Below, piece by piece: positions 19,717 through 32,200 of a stretch of 64,000 nt of DNA. The notes below the pieces were generated by a model. It saw only the letters and a program-made list of their open reading frames with translations. It had not been told where the DNA came from and did no database searches. The DNA comes from Acholoe squamosa (Eukaryota; Annelida; Polychaeta; Phyllodocida; Polynoidae). Positions within the stretch are counted from its first letter, which is position 1, and every line of letters starts with the position of its first letter. The DNA is taken from positions 76,818,786 through 76,882,785 of the forward strand of contig OX439046.1 in the NCBI GenBank assembly GCA_949317995.1, in the 5' to 3' direction. The translations under genes and the position numbers were made by a program.

Positions 19717-22315
19717 AAATACCAGTACACATTATAGTAAGACAACTGGGGGCGTATGGTGAGGTACCTAGGGTTAGTAGAGTCTGTAAATACCAGTACA
19801 CATTATAGTAAGACAACTGGGGGCGTATGGTGAGGTACCTAGGGTTAGTACAGTCTGTAAATACCAGTACACATTATGGTAAGACAGCTGGGGGCGTATG
19901 GTGAGGTACCTAGGGTTAGTAGAGTCTGTAAATACCAGTACACATTATGGTAAGACAACTGGGGGCCTATGGTGAGGTACCTGGGTTACAGAGTCTGTAA
20001 ATACCAGTACACATTATGGTGAGACAACTGGGGGCCTATGGTGAGGTACCTGGGGTTAGCAGAGTCTGTAAATACCAGTACACATTATGGTAAGACAACT
20101 GGGAGCCTATGGTGAGGTACCTGGGGTAAGCAGAGTCTGTAAATACCAGTACACATTATATAACTGGGGGCCTATGGTGAGGTACCAGGGGTTAGTAGAG
20201 TCTGTAAATACCAGTACACATTATGGTGAGACAACTGGAGGCCTATGGTGAGGTACCTGGGGTTAGCAGAGTCTGTAAATACCAGTACACATTATGGTAA
20301 GACAACTGGGAGCCTATGGTGAGGTACCTGGGGTTAGCAGATTCTGTAAATACCAGTACACATTATATAACTGGGGGCCTATGGTGAGGTACCTGGGTTA
20401 GCAGAGTCTGTAAATACCAGTACACTTTATGGTAAGACAACTGGGGGCCTATGGTGAGGTACCTGGGGTTAGCAGAGTCTGTAGATACCAGTACACATTA
20501 TGGGGAGACAACTGGGGGCCTATGGTGAGGTACCTGGGGTTAGTAGAGTCTGTAAATACCAGTACACATTATGGTAAGACAACTGGGGGCCTATGGTGAG
20601 GTACCTGGGGTTAGCAGAGTCTTTAAATACCAGTACACATTATATAACTGGGGGCCTATGGTGAGGTACCTGGGTTAGCAGAGTCTGTAAATACCAGTAC
20701 ACTTTATGGTAAGACAACTGGGGGCCTATGGTGAGGTACCTGGGGTTAGCAGAGTCTGTAGATACCAGTACACATTATGGGGAGACAACTGGGGGCCTAT
20801 GGTGAGGTACCTGGGGTTAGCGGAGTTTGTAAATACCAGTACACATTATGGTGAGACAACTGGAGGCCTATGGTGAGGTACCTGGGATTAGCAGAGTCTG
20901 TAAATACCAGTACACATTATGGTGAGACAACTGGGGGCCTATGGTGAGGTACCTGGGGTTAGCAGAGTCTGTAAATACCAGTACACATAATGGTGAGACA
21001 ACTGGAGGCCTATGGTGAGGTACCTGGGGTTAGTAGAGTCTGTAAATACCAGTACACATTATGGTGAGACAACTGGAGGCCTATGGGGAGGTACCTGGGG
21101 TTAGCAGAGTCTGTAAATACCAGTACACATTATGGTGAGACAACTGGGGGCCTATGGTGAGATACCTGGGTTACAGAGTCTGTAAATACCAGTACACATT
21201 ATGGTGAGACAACTGGGGGCCTATGGTGAGGTACCTGGGGTTAGCAGAGTCTGTAAATACCAGTACACATTATATAACTGGGGGCCTATGGTGAGGTACC
21301 TGGGGTTAGCAGAGTCGTCTGTAAATACCAGTACACATTATGGTGAGACAACTGGGGGCCTATGGTGAGGTACCTGGGGTTAGCAGAGTCGTCTGTAAAT
21401 ACCAGTACACATTATATAACTGGGGGCCTATGGTGAGGTACCTGGGGTTAGCAGAGTCTGTAAATACCAGTACACATTATATAACTGGGTGCCTATGGTG
21501 AGGTACCTGGGGTTAGCAGAGTCTGTAAATACCAGTACACTTTATGGTAAGACAACTGGGGGCCTATGGTGAGGTACCTGGGGTTAGCAGAGTCTGTAAA
21601 TACCAGTACACATTATGGTATGATAACTGGGGGCCTATGGTGAGGTACCTGGGTTAGCAGAGTCTGTAAATACCAGTACACATTATATAACTGGGGTCCT
21701 ATGGTGAGGTACCTGGGGTTAGCAGAGTCTGTAAATACCAGTACACATTATGGTTTGACAACTGGGGGCCTATGGTGAGGTACCTGGGTTACAGAGTCTG
21801 TAAATACCAGTACACATTATGGTAAGACAACTGGGGGCCTATGGTGAGGTACCTGGGTAAGCAGAGTCTGTAAATACCAGTACACATTATATAACTGGGG
21901 TCCTATGGTGAGGTACCTGGGGTTAGCAGAGTCTGTAAATACCAGTACACATTATGGTGAGACAACTGGGAGCCTATGGTGAGGTACCTGGGTTACAGAG
22001 TCTGTAAATACCAGTACACATTATGGTGAGACAACTGGGGGTCTATGGTGAGGTACCTGGGGTTAGCAGAGTCTGTAAATACCAGTACACATTATGGTGA
22101 GACAACTGGGGGCCTATGGTGAGGTACCTGGGGTTAGCAGAGTCTGTAAATACCAGTACACATTATGGTGAGACAACTTGGGGCCTATGGTGAGGTACCT
22201 GGGGTTAGCGGAGTCTGTAAATACCAGTACACATTATGGTATGATAACTGGGGGCCTATGGTGAGGTACCTGGGGTTACCGGAGTCTGTAAATACCAGTA
22301 CACATTATGGTAGTG
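19717..22315. repeat. 71-bp satellite array, right part
   Basis: Starts with the duplicated AAAT and continues the unit that was interrupted at 10976. Units here more often carry GGTAAGACAACTGG, CTTTATGG and TATATAACTGG variants. A local higher-order block of about 277 bp is seen (the variant GTAGATACCAGTACAC recurs at 20481 and 20758). The array ends near 22315, where unit sequence breaks into unrelated DNA (TAGTGAAGTAGTGACC). Confidence 0.96.
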
Positions 22316-24180
22316 AAGTAGTGACCTCACCCTAACCCCTCACCTTTAGGAACACACACAGCGATACTTATAAATTTTGTTGTTTTACCTGATGGTACGG
22401 AGCATGGAAGTTCCTTTTATTTATTATCTCAGGCTAATCAATAGATTACTTGATTTCTTAGTTTACAAGCATCTTTTCATACACTTTCAGTGTAACATTG
22501 ATATTAATCAAAAGGCTTGGCGGTTATATTGACGATTTGAAAAGATTGTTGATGAGCATTAAATCTACCAGTTTGTATTGTTGATTCACTGACAGATTCA
22601 ATATTATGCCTATTCTCTTGGGGTGGGCGTCTCAAGTTATGTGGCCGTCTTAAGGTCAATCTACCCTACATACATACATGCTTCATCATGATGACCTTAT
22701 GGGGCTGATACTCTTCGGTATATTTGGCATGATGCGCCCATGTTGTACCAGAATGTTGAATGTCTTTTGTGCATCATTTTAACGAGCAGTGGGTGCAGGG
22801 TGAGGGGAATCTGCTGTAAATGTTTGCGACAGAATTTGTTGTGCTTTGTTGATGCATTAATCTGTTTTATCCCTGAATTGCAGCCCTGGCCCATCAGAGA
22901 CAGGTTCAATGTAAAGATAAAACTGCCATATTTTATGTATTTAACAAATGTAATGTGGGTTTGATGTAAGTAGCACAAGCAATTATAGGAGAAATCTTCC
23001 TAACATGTATCACTCTGTGGCAGGATAGGCACAAAGCTGGTATTTTATCCAGAGGCTCTGATCCATTGTCATTACCTGCTATCTCAGTCTATCTCACTCT
23101 GTTTGACTGATACTGACCCAAATACCCTTGTCTATAATGGCATGAAGCAGTCTATGGCATGCTGAGTTGAGGGCGTATATTTCATTCAATAGTATAGAGG
23201 ATCTATGACATACATCCATCGTTGTAACTTGCTATCTCAGTCTGCATACAATGTTATTGCTTAGAGCATCCATGTCCAGGCCAAGTTGGACCAAGCCTCT
23301 CTCTGAGCTACTCTATAGTATGGCTATTTAGATTAGCCCACCCAGGGACCTCTACTTTCTGATTGGTTGATGTCCCACGCTCATTTTTCAATCCCATGTT
23401 TGTATTGGGGGCAGGCTTAGTGAGATTGGTGAATGGCGTACAGTGGGATGAGAGCGAGTCAATACTGAGTTGTTGACATTGATAACGTTTTAACTGATGT
23501 TTGTTGTCATCAACCATCTTATCTGAATTCAGCTTTGTTATAATGGAATGAAACTCTTATTACAAGGTTTGCTTTTCTGCCCCCATTGATGCATCATTAC
23601 ATCACGCCTTTTGACTGCCAGTATGCCTTAATGCATTGGTAGCTGATAAATGAGTATTGCATAGGCCAAGTTCATTAACACAACTCTTGTCACTGACAGA
23701 TGAAGATGTAATCAAGGCCTACGTGTAGGACTAGAGAGGAAAAAAAATCAAACCAAGGTTTTTGACATTTTAGTAGAAGCATTAATAAAAAGAAGTGGTA
23801 AGCCGCTGTCCATGATGTTCAGCAAAATGAAAGTAAAGAAGACAAGCAAAAATAAGGAGTAAATAACAATGGTCATATGACAATGACATTTTGATAACAT
23901 ATCAGCACCAAGGTTACATTACCCAGACCTAAGGTCACACAAACCAGTCTAAAATCATCTCAATGGCACAGAGGTCAAGTCAAGGTCAGACCAAGGTCAT
24001 ACAGAATGGGAGAGTAGATGTATGATGGCTGTCAACAAGGGGCCAGACCACGAACATCCATCATCTTACTTATAGATTAAGGATGGGTTGTCTGGGGATC
24101 TGGACATTTAAAGGCACTAGATATTTCCCAGGGGTTAGGTTAAACACACCTGCTGGTATGTAATAGTGCATGATGCACAG
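22316..24180. other. Non-coding region after the satellite
   Basis: Mixed AT-rich DNA with stops in all frames. The longest open frames (about 93 codons at 22697-22978, minus) overlap a plus-strand frame and show no splice sites or recognisable motifs. I see no gene here. Confidence 0.55.
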
Positions 24181-24212
24181 CTTGTAGAATTGATGCATTC
24201 CAGAGTGGTTGC

Positions 24213-24411
24213 CTTGATGCCTTCCTGCATGCACTGCACTGGTGCATCATGACTGGCATGATGCCTTCCTGTAATCACTGCACTGGTGCATCATGACTGG
24301 CATGATGCCTTCCTGCATGCACTGCACTGGTGCATCGTGACTGGCATGATGCCTTCCTGCATGCACTGCACTGGTGCATCATGACTGGCATGATGCCTTC
24401 CTGCATGCAAT
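24213..24411. repeat. 44-bp minisatellite related to the GCATCATG MITE family
   Basis: About four and a half copies of a 44-bp unit containing CTGCACTGGTGCATCATGAC and GGCATGATGCCTTCCTGC. Each unit has short inverted repeats around GCATGATGCC. The words are the same as in the dispersed MITE family (for example 59868-60150), so this array probably expanded from a MITE core. Confidence 0.88.
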
Positions 24412-24429
24412 GTGTGAGGTGGTGGCATT

Positions 24430-26025
24430 GATACACTACACAATAGCTGACTCTTTAGCCTACATTCCTGCATACAGTGTAGTTGTGCTTCATATAGCAC
24501 CAGGTCATGATGTAACACAATGCATTGAAATGCCATCTACATTTCAAAGTTAATAAGGCATAGCAGCCACAATGAGATGACACTAGAGTAAATATGGAGA
24601 AAACCATGGGTTTCAATAATCTACTGACATGACACAAAATGTTGGTCTATACATGTCTATATTTGGGAAGTAGGACGAAAACCAGTGTACAATATTGACA
24701 CAATGTAGGACAACCCTATTTCTCTATGCCAGCCCAACCCCTTGATACCACCCGCCTGCCTGCCCGCCTGGTCCATCCTTCCGTCAGGTTTAATAAAACA
24801 TGTGTTAGCTCCTTCCTTTGTCCTTCAGCATGAGGAATGTGACTGTGTCTCACCAAAATCATGCAGAGTCACCTTTCTATGCGCGTAGAACTCACAATTC
24901 TTTTTATCATATTTAATGATAACAAATGATTCAGGAGTAGCCTCCACATGCTGGAGAATCATGGTCTATACTTTTTTCCTCCTAAATGTGTATATTTTGC
25001 TTGAAAAATCAACCTTTATTAAACAGTCACCTTTCTACATGTTTCTATGTCTGACTCTGACTCTGTAGGATTAATCCAATTTATTTAACACAATTTATTT
25101 AATCTGTTTTAGCTTTGTCATGATAACACCAGGGTCATAAGAAATTTCAGCAGTGAAGAGCACCCAAAAAAGTGTTGGGGATAAGCTTTGCAAATATGGG
25201 TCATTATCACTATCACAGGAGGCAGAGAGACGTGAGTTGGAATGGCAAAAGCAGGGGATAGAAATGTAGAAAGGGCAAGGTTGTATCTGTCTATAATGTC
25301 TATAATGTGTCTACATCACAGAATGTCAGTACACCACAGTTCAAAGTGAATATGACTAACTTTCTTTTTAAGGTTTCCTTCTGCAGATATGCCTCGTAAA
25401 TGCAGATACACAGTATGACTTACACACAACATATTCAAGTGCAGTATTATAGAATAAAAAATGCCAACAGTTTATGAAGCCAACACTGAATGAATACAAA
25501 AACTGAAAACAAAAAAAAAGCACTGATTATGGCCTTTGAGCCGGCCGTTTATGGTCAGCCATTTTCTTTTTCATTCCCACATCCCACTTACACCTGGGTC
25601 TCATTGTGATATATCCAGATTTGGCTGTGTAAAAAGAAAATGGTGTTCGTATTCAAAATGCTACAATTCCTGCTCCCCAAGGGATGTTCAGGCCTTCATG
25701 GCTCACCCATGCTGGCAATAATTGAATCTATGGATCAGCTTTTGGCGGGTCATGTGACCAACAGTGTTGTCTTATTTTCCAGACTGCCCTGTAACCATGT
25801 GGGCCATGTTCTAATAACTGAGATCTAGACATAAAGTCTATTATCATGACATAAACAATAGTGTTATGGTGGCACAAAAGGAGCACCACAGAAGATCCTG
25901 ACTGAATGGGGAGTATTTACATGAAATAAAGGATATAATTACTTGTCTGCCACTTGGGAATAAAGTGGTTAGAAAATTGAAGTTGAACAAAGGGGTGACA
26001 AAAGAAGGCAGTCATTCTCAAGTCT
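24430..26025. other. Non-coding region
   Basis: No supported gene. There are several short open frames of about 60 codons on both strands without splice context. The segment 25500-25830 is locally GC-richer but has no recognisable protein. Confidence 0.5.
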
Positions 26026-26160
26026 TCTCACCACATGGTGTCAGAAGTCATTAGTTGTACAGACAAGGTGTCATATTTTAAGACGGGTAATGAGGTCACA
26101 GTCCTTTGCGTGTCACCCCTTAATGGGATCATGGCCATTGGTCTTCATAGTGTCCTGACG
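26026..26160. repeat. Dispersed repeat, copy related to 33548-33690
   Basis: GTCAGAAGTCATTAGTTGTACAGACAAGG is shared with 33569 onward, followed in both by a diverged stretch with CACAG(T)CC..TG(T/C)GTGTC and CCATTGGTCTTC. Same orientation; only parts align well. Family unknown. Confidence 0.6.
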
Positions 26161-26655
26161 AACTGCAGATCAGTCTGCTCATGAGTCCTTCACTATTGCA
26201 TGAGGTCAGCCTTCGAGGACTGTATCCATAGGCTCAGTATGATGGATTAATGCAGCCAATGAACCTTCTGCAATCAACTTAATAATTGTTGATAATTCAA
26301 TGCTATTGTCAAGTCTTACAAATGTACAGAAGTTGTTACTGTATTTTGTATGCGATTGGCCAATACCCATAGTTGCCTTAATTTTGAAACTTCCCAGAAT
26401 ATATATCAGTTATACACTTCTGAAAGGAAAATGTGTTTGAGTCGCATCTATGGCAGAGTCAGACACTAGAAGACTTGTGCGACACCACCAAGTGTCTGCA
26501 GACAGGACCATTACACTGTGTCTTGAAATATTTTGCACATAAAAACTTCACCTCCTGGGGTGTCACCTTTCACCTTGTGTGCTCAGCACCTATAGAGACC
26601 TACCTCTCGGGCACTTTGTACAGTCTCACTATAGAGGCAGTCATATGTCTCTGAT

Positions 26656-26790
26656 AACCTTTTAAGATGGTAAGGGCTGCTGATGCAGGAGTGCATCATG
26701 CCCATTGATCATCATGATGCACCAATGAAGGTGAGTCTTTCATAGCGAGAATTTTATCTGCACTTCATACCAACGCTACAGTAATGTTAC
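26656..26790. mobile_element. GCATCATG MITE, partial copy
   Basis: Begins ACCTTTTAAGATGG, then GGGCTGCTGATGCAGGAG and TGCATCATGCCCATTG, matching the left arm of the full copy at 59868-60150. The right arm is missing or too diverged to see. Confidence 0.65.
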
Positions 26791-28076
26791 CACTCTGCAG
26801 GGTCAGGGATAGGTCTGTAGTATTTTGTAACAATGATGCAACCATGTAACTTGACCGAAAAGGGCATCCTTGTCCATTGAACCTGAGCTATACAGGATTT
26901 CCCCCTGTATGAAAGCATTTCACCCATAGAGCTCTATGTTCCATATTGCTAGGTTATCTAAATTCTGTTTTAGTATATTTCTTGGAGTGCTATATTTACG
27001 GATAGAGCAACAGTATAAACAGCTCTAAACTAAAAAATGTGAGCAATTGATACACAAACTGATGAAAACACTGACCTGTCAACATTTATGTTACAAGTAG
27101 GCAAATCTTAACTTCTCTGGTATGTAAATTCTGTTTCATATATTTCTTGGAGTGCTAGCACATTAGCATGAAGGGATAAATTATGGGAATGTGATATTGA
27201 TACTTAAAGAGTTATAAACTAGTGCCTGATGACTTTCCATTGATTCTCGTCTATAAAAAGTTGTCCATAGTGGTTTTTCCCACCGGTTGTTCAGCTGCCT
27301 GTAGGCCACAGGACTATTCCATCACTGCGTGTACACCTTATCAGTCTTTACCTTTTTCATATATAAATAAAACCCTGCTGGCTACCTGATAGTGTGAAGT
27401 ATATAAAACCAATGGGGCTCCAGAGTGGGCCTATCATTGAAACAGCTTGGTTAAAAAGAATCAAAGCCTTAGCCGCTACTAGAGCCAATCAAGAACGGGT
27501 GATAACCCTATAGGGGGAGCCCTGTGTTTAGTACACTGAAATTTCATCCGATATCTCGAGGTTTCACTCTAAAATATTATAGTTTCTAGGGTCAGGTAGA
27601 ATTCAAGGTTAAAGTCATGATCAATGAATTGATACCTTTACTAGCAAAATTAGTCGCTGATCAGTAAATGTTACAGCATAGTCAGAAAAAAAAGAGACTA
27701 ACTTACGATAATTTTCCCACTGTCAGTTCCCGATAGATTGTGACATGTCACAGCTATTATTCTCAGTTGGTTCACTTGTAGCAGCTCTGAAGATACAAAC
27801 CAGTTGTTAATCTTTTCTTCCATTGGTGGGTGTGGCACATGTTGCGAGCGCTGATTGACTCATGGCATGCCGTGCAGCAGGTGTGTTTGTGAACTGAGAT
27901 TGAGAATGAGATTGAGGCAGTAAATCACTACACAGGTGCGCTAAGGCAACCTGAATTCATGCAATATCTCAGGGACGATTGCCAAAATGTCCAAGCTGTA
28001 TCACGGTTCATCAAGCTTATAAAGTATTGATGAGGATGTGTGATTGAGGAGTGGTGAAGGCACACTTGCACTGGTC
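26790..28076. other. Non-coding region with a small local duplication
   Basis: No gene supported. The stretch ATTTCTTGGAGTGCTA with a preceding AAATTCTGTTT occurs near 26958 and again near 27125, a local duplication of about 40 bp. Confidence 0.45.
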
Positions 28077-28780
28077 ATTAACCCCAGCATAATTCACAGG
28101 GCAGATGGGGGCAGAGATTAGAGTTATAAACTACAGGTAGGGTACCTTACCCTCTTACTGCAATACACTGTACATTAACTTATATTAGCCCCTGCGTAAA
28201 CATGACCCAGTGGCGTATAATGGTAAAGGTGAACAATGATTAGTTTGAGCTGACCGTTTCTTCACGAGCGTGTACTGCCCGTTCCTCACAAGGCCGGTAG
28301 GCAGAGTGCAGAGCGGGCAGGATACGCGAGTGAAGAAACAGGAAGCTAAAACTTATCAGAGTTCATATTTACATTTATGTCAAGGTGTTTGAGTGCAAAA
28401 TCAATCAATATTTCATCAATAAGATTGAAATAAACTCTTATTTACCCATCGTCATCGCGAAATGCTGACCACCGCCATCTTGAATGTTTATGTTTCAAAA
28501 AGGCTGTGCATGCGCGATGGACCTATGACATTATCGTGCAGATTTGGCACCGGTTATTTAACGCAGGGGAGCAATACGCGGTCTCAGTGCTTTCTCTATG
28601 GAGCATCGATATTCACCTTGACATAATGTAGCCTATCCTCTAACACAGGTTATTAACACCAGCATAATTCACAGGGCAGATAGGGGCAGAGATTAGAGTT
28701 ATAAACTACAGGTAGGGTACCTTACCCTCTCACTGCAATATACTGTAAATTAGCTTATATTAGCCCCTGCGTAAACATGA
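28077..28780. mobile_element. 129-bp direct repeats flanking hairpin DNA
   Basis: Copies 28077-28205 and 28652-28780 are about 93% identical and in the same orientation, each running from ATTAACMCCAGCATAATTC to CCCCTGCGTAAACATGA. Between them lie a 26-bp-arm hairpin (GTTTCTTCAC arms at about 28255 and 28340) and a 250-bp segment bounded by TATGTCAAGGTG and its complement (28376-28625). It could be a tiny terminal-repeat element or a tandem duplication into which MITEs inserted. The direct repeats lack obvious TG..CA ends, so an LTR origin is doubtful. Confidence 0.6.
28376..28625. mobile_element. 250-bp MITE-like segment with 12-bp inverted ends
   Basis: Left end TATGTCAAGGTG at 28376-28387 and its exact complement CACCTTGACATA at 28614-28625. 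No coding potential. The interior is GC-mixed with CATGCGCGATGG. The target duplication is not clear. Confidence 0.55.
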
Positions 28781-31549
28781 ACCTCACGGGGGTTATCTAT
28801 GATGTTGTTTTAGTAGGATTATGTTCAAAAATACATTTATTTGGCATAGAATTAGGATTTTACCATAGCTGTCTGACCATTTACAGAGCTTCAGGTTATT
28901 GCATGGGAGGATGCAATATGGGGCTCCTTGGTTTAGCCTATGGAGCTCCAGTATTCAACTTGAGATAAAGAACAGTACTACACCTTCAATTTTTAGGCCT
29001 TGTGTGTGACTTGTACTCCAGTCCAGCATCACACCGAAACGTAAAAGGCTTAAATCATTACACTCTCCCCTCTTCCAATGGTGGGAACTTGTAATACCAT
29101 TTCCTCAGCTGCAGGTATTTTGTTGGAATCAAGTTGTATAGTGCGATGATATATTTTCCCTGAGAACGAAAATATTCTGTAAAGTGGAGCGCACTGTAAA
29201 AACACAACAGTTGATTTGAAGCAGACTTCAATACCATTCTCGTCTTATTTCTTGATTGCTGCAATAAGTGAGTTACAGATTGAATCCAGCATAATTGTTT
29301 CTGCCCCATGACCCCAGTATCTTGAAACAGATTTTCACACAAGAAATTGCCATGCATGGGAAAATAGGATATCCTTAATGAACCCTATTAAAACTTTCCA
29401 AAGTTACTTTGAGAAAAGCATTCCTCATGATGGTGATGAGGAAATGCAATCTGAATACCAGATCAAGAAGTTAACAATCAATTTGATATAAATAACTATG
29501 TGCAATACATTTAAATTTTCTTTAAAAATCTACTTTCAAGTAAAACTCCTTCACCCTATTGTACACTCTTTTCATACCATTTTTGGGTAAGTTCACTTTG
29601 ATTAGCCTTTCTCCGTCCCTGATATGTTATATTGAGGCTTAATGCTTTGTCTCATACATCGATCTGTTCCTCTAGTATCGCTACAATTCCAAAGCAGCAT
29701 AATGACCAACATCTAGACTAGCATACTGTTTGTATTTTAACTGTAAAACTGTAATTTCCCCTCTGGCAATGAGAAATGGATTTTTGTGGAGATCTTTGTG
29801 TGGACTATGTTTCTGTGCCCAGGAAACTGGCATATGAATACAAACAGTAGAAACTGCCTGTGGTAATTGGGTTTTAAGAAATGGCTGATGAAAAATGAAA
29901 AACATGCACTTCAGCAGAGTGGGTCTGAGTCGATTAATTTAGAGAAATTGTGACATAGTGAGGTAAATATAAGACATGAAAGAAGGTAGATAATACAGAA
30001 GGAACAGGAGTGCAAAAGGAAAGGTGAGAGGAAGAAGGAAGAATTCTTGTGAGTGAGAGTTAGAGGGAGAGAGAGTGAGATAGAGACAGAGTGAGTCATG
30101 GAGAAATGATGAAAAGTAACAAAGTAATGACTCTGTTTGAAGGCAATAGCATTTTTATTGAACTTGAAGAGACTCTGTTTGGTGTAATTTACTCATTGTG
30201 CTCTCTAGGGTTTCCAAACCTGGTTAGATGATGGATGTTGTTTCCAATATTCTTTTCATTCAATAAGATAATGTAGCACATCTTTTATACATGCCCTTTC
30301 CCACTCCTAAACATTTGATAGTTTGGTCCTAGCTTATATGAGGTAGGCTTCACTTTATAAATATTCATAAAGATGATATGTGTACAGAAAGTCTTAGAAG
30401 TTTTAAGAATGATAATGACTTGATTTTAACATTTATGTAAGCCACTAATGAAGGCTTCCCTTTATCAGTTCAACATCAATACATCTTCATTAGTGAGATA
30501 TCCGCCATTTACCCGTTCACCCTCTGCATCTCCTAGTCATGATTAGGAAATTGCTTTCATATTCAATTCCACATCTCAACAATGAATGATTTTTGCTTGC
30601 AGTTTGTTTACTGTAATCTGTTATCAATCCCAATTATCCCTACTACATTATTGGAATTTGAAGTCCATATTAGATTTCATTGTGTAGTTTCTATGTCCAT
30701 TGCTCATTGTACAAATAACAATCAACCATTTGCAATACAAAATTAAATCCAATTTATTTTCTACAGCACCCTGCAGGTTTTAGTATAATGGCTGCTCCCT
30801 TTATTCACAACAGCTGCTGCCATTTTCCTCTGTGCCATTAGTCCCTGTATGTTGGTAATTAAGTAGATTTAGCCGACCGTTTCTGTTTAGGGGGAGTTTG
30901 TTTTTAACTTGTAAGGTCTGAGAGACATGTGGGGGCAGGGTGTCACTTTAAGAACTCAAAATGCCTGTTTCAGAGATGGGATTGTTCAGTTCACCCTCAA
31001 ATAACATCAAAATGCTTAAATTATATGAAACCTTTGATAGAATGGTGTACATATTCAGGATCATAGAGGTGTAATTGTTACCTGTTATATGGTTCTTATC
31101 TTTTTGGTATTAAGGTTTCAAAAAAGTAGATCATGTAAAAATGGATGTCAGATGTTTCGGGCACTTAATGTTTTCCTATCGGGGTGTCAGTATGGCCTAC
31201 TTTGGGTGTCCGGTCTTCGCGCCCTTGTGCATCATCCGCGTAATGTTTGCTGAAAATCATCCAAGCGGTTCAACTTTTACGACATTGTGTTACATTGATA
31301 CAAACATGGTGGATATTAAAGGAACTCTAATGATATATTACAGCGTAGGGAGAAAAAGATGGATCTTTACAAATAAAGGCCTAATAACTATGATGTGAAG
31401 AAGAACACATAATATGTAGGTAAGTCTTTCACATTACTGTCACTATAGTAGCAAAAATGGCCATCCCTATACTTTCCTAGATACCTTTTTCTGAAGCTGC
31501 AAATGAGGAGGCTCCATAGAAATGTTACAAGGTGGAAATATCAGGCAAG
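28781..31549. other. Non-coding region
   Basis: No gene supported. Open frames up to 99 codons (29058-29357, minus) have no splice sites or motifs. A purine-rich stretch lies at 29990-30110 (GAGAGAGAGTGAGATAGAG). The 31141-31398 plus frame (85 codons) shows no recognisable domain. Confidence 0.5.
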
Positions 31550-31775
31550 GGATCATGGTGTAATGGTTAGCATGCTGGAATGTCATGCCACAGATCAGGG
31601 TTCAAGTCCCGGTGATCCTAAATATTTTCACCTTCCAACTACACCTGGATCGGTATGATACACACCAGGGGAGCAGTGATTACCAGGTAACTGGCCCCTG
31701 AGGGTCAATCTACTGGGCACAGGTATTTCTGGTCCCATACACGACACTCGGGGTTAATAATAAAGTTACTTTACG
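31550..31775 (+). mobile_element. tRNA-derived SINE with tRNA-like head (31550-31619)
   Basis: The head folds as a tRNA. Acceptor arm GGATCAT pairs with GTGATCC. A box A-like TGGTGTAATGG and an excellent box B GGTTCAAGTCC are present. The anticodon loop ATGTCAT would read GTC (Asp), but the anticodon stem has two mismatched pairs. The D-arm words TGGTGTAATGGTTAGCA resemble animal tRNA-Gln or tRNA-Glu genes. About 150 bp of unrelated sequence (CCAACTACACCTGGATCGG..) follows without a T-run terminator, ending near TTAATAATAAAG. That fits a SINE better than a working tRNA gene. Confidence 0.65.
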
Positions 31776-31984
31776 AAAAACTAAGACACTTCCCCTGCAT
31801 ATTAATACAGCCAAATAACCCCACCCCAACTTTTTAATGAACTCTAATAAATAACCAAGAGGTGAGTTAATGCCATACCTTACCATAATGACCCCATTCA
31901 GTAACATCCACAGTACACATAATGATGATATCCTCATGTCCCTCATGATGAGCAGGCAAGGGTTTATGGCCAGCAGGGCGGCAG

Positions 31985-32200
31985 TCAGTGGTGGCTAACC
32001 ACCCTTAAGGGGCTGTGTGCTGTTTTGATGCAACAAAGTGGCTGGTTGATGTACCTGGTAAATCTATTCACCAGGGCAGCATTTATGCATCCTGCCCACC
32101 CTACATGTATGGGCAGCATATATGCATCATGGCTGATACACTCTAGTATGGTCAGCACGATGCACCCACTCAATCGTGATGCATTCCTCGCTCATACATA
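31985..32200. mobile_element. GCATCATG MITE, diverged copy
   Basis: Starts CCACCCTTAAGGGGCTGTGTGC and contains ATTCACCAGGGCAGC, TATGCATCATGGC and GATGCATTCCT in the family order. Ends are worn and the target duplication is unclear. Confidence 0.55.

Noticed and set aside
28077..28780. LTR retrotransposon
   Set aside because: The direct repeats lack TG..CA ends, and no primer-binding site or polypurine tract is visible.
31550..31619. Functional tRNA-Asp gene
   Set aside because: Two mismatched pairs in the anticodon stem, no terminator, and a SINE-like continuation.
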